Assembly (NCBI GenBank): GCA_039566865.1
Contig: CM076947.1
Span: 18,167,501 to 18,231,500, forward strand
Direction: 5' to 3'
Length of the DNA stretch: 64,000 nucleotides
DNA from: Aurelia coerulea
Lineage: Eukaryota > Cnidaria > Scyphozoa > Semaeostomeae > Ulmaridae
The notes under the pieces: generated by a model
Databases searched by the model: none
What the model saw: only the letters and a program-made list of their open reading frames with translations
Told to the model about the DNA's origin: nothing
In this document: one piece after another, positions 59,476 through 64,000 of the stretch
Position numbering within the stretch: the stretch's first letter is position 1
How the letters are laid out: each line of letters starts with the position of its first letter
Program-made: the position numbers and the translations under genes

Positions 59476-61832
59476 TGTGAGATGTGTGAGATTGCTAAAT
59501 GCTCAGCTATTTTGGTATTGTTCAGAAAATCATAGAAAAAAAAGAATATTCTATAGAGAGATGAGAGAATTCACTTAAGATCGGGAATCATGCAAGATTG
59601 TGATGCGTCTCGAGAAGTTAATTGTGTATTGACGAAATGATGAAATGATAGATTAGACAAAATCGAGATATCAGTCGTCGTTCACGGAACATGGAGACAT
59701 AAGACAAATAAGATAATTAGTCCACTAAGGGTAAAAGCTTACCGACTATCAATCACAATTTACGTACCAAAAATAGTTTATTGTCTGTTTGGTATAAATG
59801 TGCATGTGCTAGTTTTGACAGTGGAGTTCGTAGTTGGGGTACAATGGCAGGGACTTCGGTCGCCTCGCCGTATCCAAATCGTTGGGAAACAGCTACGGTG
59901 TGTAGGCCTATACATAGTAATATCACTATAATACATAAAGTTGAATCTCTCGTTTTCCTTGTTAAATCTGAACCATTGACGATGGACACCGCCATTTACG
60001 AACCCTGTGACACAGGTGTTACATTTGGTGCATTGGCGGGGAAGCCATAATTAGATAAATGGAGATAAATTCGTGCGACAGAGAAAGGAGATGGAAAAAC
60101 ACAGAAAGAACACAAGAGTATCGAGGCTGAAAGACTAAGAAAATCCCGCGTGGCAACGAAAGAAAGGAATATGAACGAACGAACGAACGAACGGAAGCAA
60201 CACAAATGAGACGAGAAGTAGAGAAGAACTGAACTTACTAGAGCCGCAGAGTTTAATAGTGGAATTTGGGTATCGCATATATATGGTGTTTTTGAGCTGG
60301 ATTATGTTGGGACTAAATTTGTGCACGCTTGGTTTGCTGTTGCTGTTGCTTGACTTTTAAAGACATGGAAAAGATTCGACACGAAGCTGCAAAGAAAGTT
60401 GTAAATATACGGAAAGGGACTAAGCTGGATGGACTGCTATTGAACGAGGTCTCTGAGAGTCATTAGTTAATATTTTATTTAATCCATTTCATAGTTTAGA
60501 TTAATTTGTCGCTGGTCGTTGCAGCATCGTTTACATTTCATAAGGGGGGCAGAGTACCCTGGGGTCTTTTGAGATGAAGTCTCGTACCCATTTGTAGCAA
60601 CGTGAAATGTCATCCTGTGTTGCAATCGTCAAGTTCGTATTCGCTGAAACTAGCTTGCTGAGTTATTAACTTTAACATGTAATCGGGGAAATAGGGTAAG
60701 GAACTTGTTTGGTTCTCTGTAAGCTGCAGATTACAGTGAATTAGGCACAGTGGAACGTAATTGCACTTTATTAGATATCAAAGTTATTGGTTTTTGATTC
60801 GTATGAAGTTTAAGTCGGCTAGGTAAGTGAGAGAATTTTAGTGTCTTGGAATTTTGAGTATCGTCAGAAAACTGTTGTATCCGTATCCGTAATAAAGAAG
60901 AACGCTCCCAGTATAGTAAGATTCGATTCCTGTTGTTAGGTTTGCCATATTACAGTGTACAATCACTTAGGTTGGGCAGCAAATAGGTAGATTGAAGATG
61001 GTTCGCGTATGCATTAGGTTAGAAGATTGTGGTGTCTTATGCGCATCGGATGGATCTGATCAATTCAACCGAAGGATCCACAAGTCTTTGAGTTTTGTAT
61101 CGATAGGTGGTTTGTTGAGTTACTTTTGAGTATACCACGCTGTCAGTAGTAGTTACTTATCTGCTATTTGTCCATTAGAAGCTTTGCCTTCTGGAGCCTA
61201 TTGGAATTTGTTAGGAAGTGTCGAAAATAGATTTGTTGGACCTATGAATTAAATGTTGAGGACAACATTTCTTGAAGCAGGGGAGTGTGTGAGATGTGTG
61301 AGATTGCTAAATGCTCAGCTATTTTGGTATTGTTCAGAAAATCATAGAAAAAAAGAATATTCTAGAGAGATGAGAGAATTCACTTAAGATTGGGAATCAT
61401 GCAAGATTGTGATGCGTCTCGAGAAGTTAATTGTGTATTGACGAAATGATGAAATGATAGATTAGACAAAATCGAGATATCAGTCGTCGTTCACGGAACA
61501 TGGAGACATAAGACAAATAAGATAATTAGTCCACTAAGGGTAAAAGCTTACCGACTATCAATCACAATTTACGTACCAAAAATAGTTTATTGTCTGTTTG
61601 GTATAAATGTGCATGTGTTAGTTTTGACAGTGGAGTTCGTAGTTGGGGTACAATGGCCGGGACTTCGGTCGCCTCGCCGTATCCAAATCGTTGGGAAACA
61701 GCTACGGTGTGTAGGCCTATACATAGTAATATCACTATAATACATAAAGTTGGATCTCTCGTTTTCCTTGTTAGATCTGAACCATTGACGATGGACACCG
61801 CCATTTACGAACCCTGTGACACAGGTGTTACA
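59476..61832. mobile_element. Non-autonomous LTR retrotransposon (TRIM/LARD-like) nested in Gypsy pol
   Basis: LTRs at 59476-60023 and 61288-61832 (about 547 bp) begin TGTGAGATGTGTGAG and end GACACAGGTGTTACA. They differ at only about ten positions by eye. The flanking duplication is CTTT, or ACTTT if the final A is shared (59471-59475, 61832-61836). The internal 1.26 kb has no gag or pol. A purine tract 'agcaggggag' precedes the right LTR, and 'tttggtgcattggcgggg' after the left LTR is the primer-binding region. A young insertion. Confidence 0.88.
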
Positions 61833-62941
61833 CTTTTCACCCCCTTTTTGTCATGATACTTTATCTGTTGATGCTGCTTCTCTTCTACAGCTCTAGCTAA
61901 ATTTGGTTTTACCAAACTTAAACGAGTACGCAATATTCTCTTCATGAATAACTCTGATGGAGCTTGCTTTGTGACGCTGTGTGGCGTGGAACGGTAAGTC
62001 AATAGAAAATCAGCTAATCTTCTTGACCAGGTAATTGAAGTATCATTTCTCTTATGATCTAGCCAGATCTTGTTTAATGCTTGCTTTACAGTCTGAACTG
62101 CTCGTTCTGCAGCACCATTACTTGCAGGGTGGTAAGGTGGAATGGGAGTGTGTTTTATTCCATTCTTCTTTAAGAACATGTCAAATTCTTCGGACACAAA
62201 TTGTGGACCATTATCGGAAACAAGTTCCTCTGGCAATCTATAGCTTGCAAACATGTACCTTAGCTTATCTATTGTCGCACCACTGGTGGTACTTGACATC
62301 TCGTGCACCTCTATCCATTTGGAATAGCTGTCTATGACAATCAAAAGCATCTTTTTGTCGAATGTTCCATAGTCAATATGGATTCTTTGCCAGGCTCTTG
62401 CTGGAAACTTCCAAGGATGCAATGGCGCATATGCTGGCTTATTTCGAAACATCTGACAGCTTTCACAACTTTTGAGATATTCTTCTATCTGTGAATCCAG
62501 ACTTGGCCACCAAATATAGCTTCTTGCATATACTTTGGTACGGCAGACACCTTGGTGTGTTTCATGCAGCTCTTCGAGCATTCTATTTCTATACTTTGGT
62601 GGAATAATCACCCTTGTACCCCACAACACACAACCCTGCTCTGCTGACAGTTCCAATTTGCGATTGAAATATTGCCTTAATTCTTCAGTGTCACAAACTT
62701 CTGGCCATCCATTCAAAACAAATGAAAGAACCCTTGACAAAAGTGGATCTTTCCCTGTTTCTTGCTGAACATCTCTGGCAGAGATCGACAAAGAATCAGT
62801 AAACTTAACTTGGCACACTGATGGCTCTTCTCCTTCCTTTGAATTTCCACCTGGTAATCTAGAAAGTGCATCAGCATTTGCATGATCACTAGATTTCTGT
62901 ACAACAATTTGTATTGATAAGCTGCAAGGATCAAAGCCCAT
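61833..62941 (-). pseudogene. pol: Ty3/Gypsy pol, integrase part
   Basis: A long minus-strand frame: a remnant of the RNase H end (SSDHANADALSRLPG), then the HHCC finger (HETHQGV ... CESCQMF). The DDE core follows with Asp in HIDYGTF (about 62375), Asp in VSDNGPQF (about 62210) and Glu in NGAAERAVQTVK (about 62105), and then RSTPHSVTKQAPSELFM. The three catalytic residues are intact. It stops where the LTR element at 59476-61832 has inserted. A frameshift near 62930 divides it from RNase H. Confidence 0.9.
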
Positions 62942-63630
62942 CGTTGCAATCTAGCTGCTGCTAGTGTTGGAATACCAGACTGTGCACCAAGAATAGAAGT
63001 TAGCGGTTTATGATCTGTCACCAAAGTAAATGTTCTCCCATAGAGATACTTGTGAAATTTCTTTACCCCAAAAATCATTGCTAAGGCTTCTTTCTCTAAC
63101 TGTGCATAATTTCTTTCACTTGAACTTAATGTTCTAGAAGCATATGCTATTGGTCTTTCTGAACCATCTTCCATCACATGTGATAGCACAGCTCCTACCC
63201 CATAACTAGATGCATCACAGTCCAGCTTTAGAGGTTTAGCTGTATGATAATGCACTAGTACCTTACTACTGCTTAGCTGTACTTTACAAGCATCAAATGC
63301 TTTCTGACATGCCTCTGACCATTTCCAAGCTACATCCTTCCTTAACAGCTCATGCAGAGGGCCTAAAATAGAGGCTAGACTTCTTTGGAACCTTCCATAA
63401 TAATTAATTAATCCAAGCCAGAATCTTAATCCTGTAACTTTTGCTGGAGCAGGGGCATCAATGATGGCCCTCACTTTCTCTTCAGTTGGATGCAGTCCTT
63501 CTTTGTCTATCTTGTACCCAAGGTATTTGACAGTAGACTTGAAGAATTCCCTTTTTACTGAGTTTAGCTTTAATGTTATGTCTTTCCAACCTCTGCAAAA
63601 CCTCTTATAAGACTCTCTTATGCTCCTCAA
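62930..63630 (-). pseudogene. pol: Ty3/Gypsy pol, RT connection and RNase H part
   Basis: KYLGYKIDKEGLHPTEEKVR is the RT thumb/connection. Then FDACKVQLSSSKVLVHY and the RNase H core LDCDASSYGVGAVLSH (first Asp), YASRTLSSSERNYAQLEKEA (Glu) and TLVTDHKPL (Asp). The correct frame ends near 62930, beyond which this frame is noise. A shift near 63610-63630 separates it from RT. Confidence 0.9.
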
Positions 63631-64000
63631 CAGACGTGGTTGTGATCAAAATATCATCTAAATAACACACAACATTCTTCACACCAGACAACACCCTGTC
63701 CATGACTGACTGAAATATGGCAGGGGCACTAGAGACACCAAAATTTAACCTCTCTATTCTGAATAACCCCTTGTGAGTATTGATGGTTAAGACATTTTTA
63801 GCATCTTCTTCAAGCTCTAACTGTTGATATGCATTGGACAAGTCCAATTTGCTGAAATAAACCCCTCCAGAAAGTGTTGCAAATATATCTTCAATGTTAG
63901 GCAATGGGTATTGGTCAACATCTAACACTGGATTCACTGAAACTTTATAGTCCCCACAAATTCTGACCCTACCATCAGTTTTTGGAACCACCACTATTGG
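63605..64000 (-). pseudogene. pol: Ty3/Gypsy pol, reverse transcriptase part (cut by window edge)
   Basis: VRICGDYKVSVNP, then FSKLDLSNAYQQLELEE with the first catalytic Asp, FGVSSAPAIFQSVMDRVLSG, and CYLDDILIT at about 63655 with the YLDD box. The N-terminal RT, protease and gag lie beyond the right edge. The frame is open inside the window. Confidence 0.9.

Overview
The window is nuclear DNA of an animal, most likely an aquatic invertebrate. It has GT-AG introns and metazoan-style BEL/Pao, Ty3/Gypsy, non-LTR and PAT/Ngaro-like retroelements. It also has tRNA-derived SINEs, many foldback DNA transposons and long microsatellites. The phylum cannot be fixed from the sequence. There is no operon structure and almost no host gene content: a few isolated exon-like pieces lie in a dense layer of nested mobile elements.

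The most remarkable part is 2.3-11.0 kb. A plus-strand gene (2718-5689, one 146-bp intron) encodes a superfamily 3 (SF3) replicative helicase of about 940 residues. A convergent minus-strand gene (9269-7455) encodes a 604-residue tyrosine recombinase with an N-terminal C2H2 finger and a C-terminal Myb/telobox domain. Both frames are intact. The recombinase gene lies between two arrays of about six ~250-bp tandem units (5826-7308 and 9524-10962). The arrays are homologous but inverted to each other, and every unit carries three TGAGCC cores in fixed positions plus E2F-, CRE- and CCAAT-like sites. A helicase, an iteron-like array and an integrase-type recombinase together suggest a self-replicating, recombinase-mobilised element: a 'Crypton with its own replicon', or an endogenous small DNA virus-like element without a visible capsid gene. 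I know of no named family with this layout.

Left of it (1.16-2.30 kb) is a 5'-truncated non-LTR retrotransposon ending in (ATG)n; a longer copy lies at 51.35-52.91 kb. From 11.4 to 16.1 kb there is a 670-bp (GAT)n array and several small DNA transposons, one a hAT-type element with a perfect 8-bp target duplication. From 16.1 to 22.8 kb there is a decayed BEL/Pao element split by nested insertions. From 24.4 to 41 kb there are foldback elements, SINEs, two more LINE fragments, and a 5.2-kb TIR element carrying a broken PIN/FEN-like nuclease gene and a palindromic minisatellite.

From 42.1 to 49.1 kb there are the only host-like pieces: a candidate terminal exon, a clean internal or first exon, and a RING-like fragment. 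Two Mutator/foldback-type elements (42773-45956 and 49527-53245) share termini and have exact 9-bp target duplications. From 53.3 to 58.35 kb there is a non-autonomous YR retrotransposon with split direct repeats, filled with a hairpin minisatellite. From 58.7 kb to the right edge there is a minus-strand Ty3/Gypsy element with its pol broken by frameshifts and by a 2.36-kb non-autonomous LTR element. The window cuts this Gypsy element in its reverse transcriptase.
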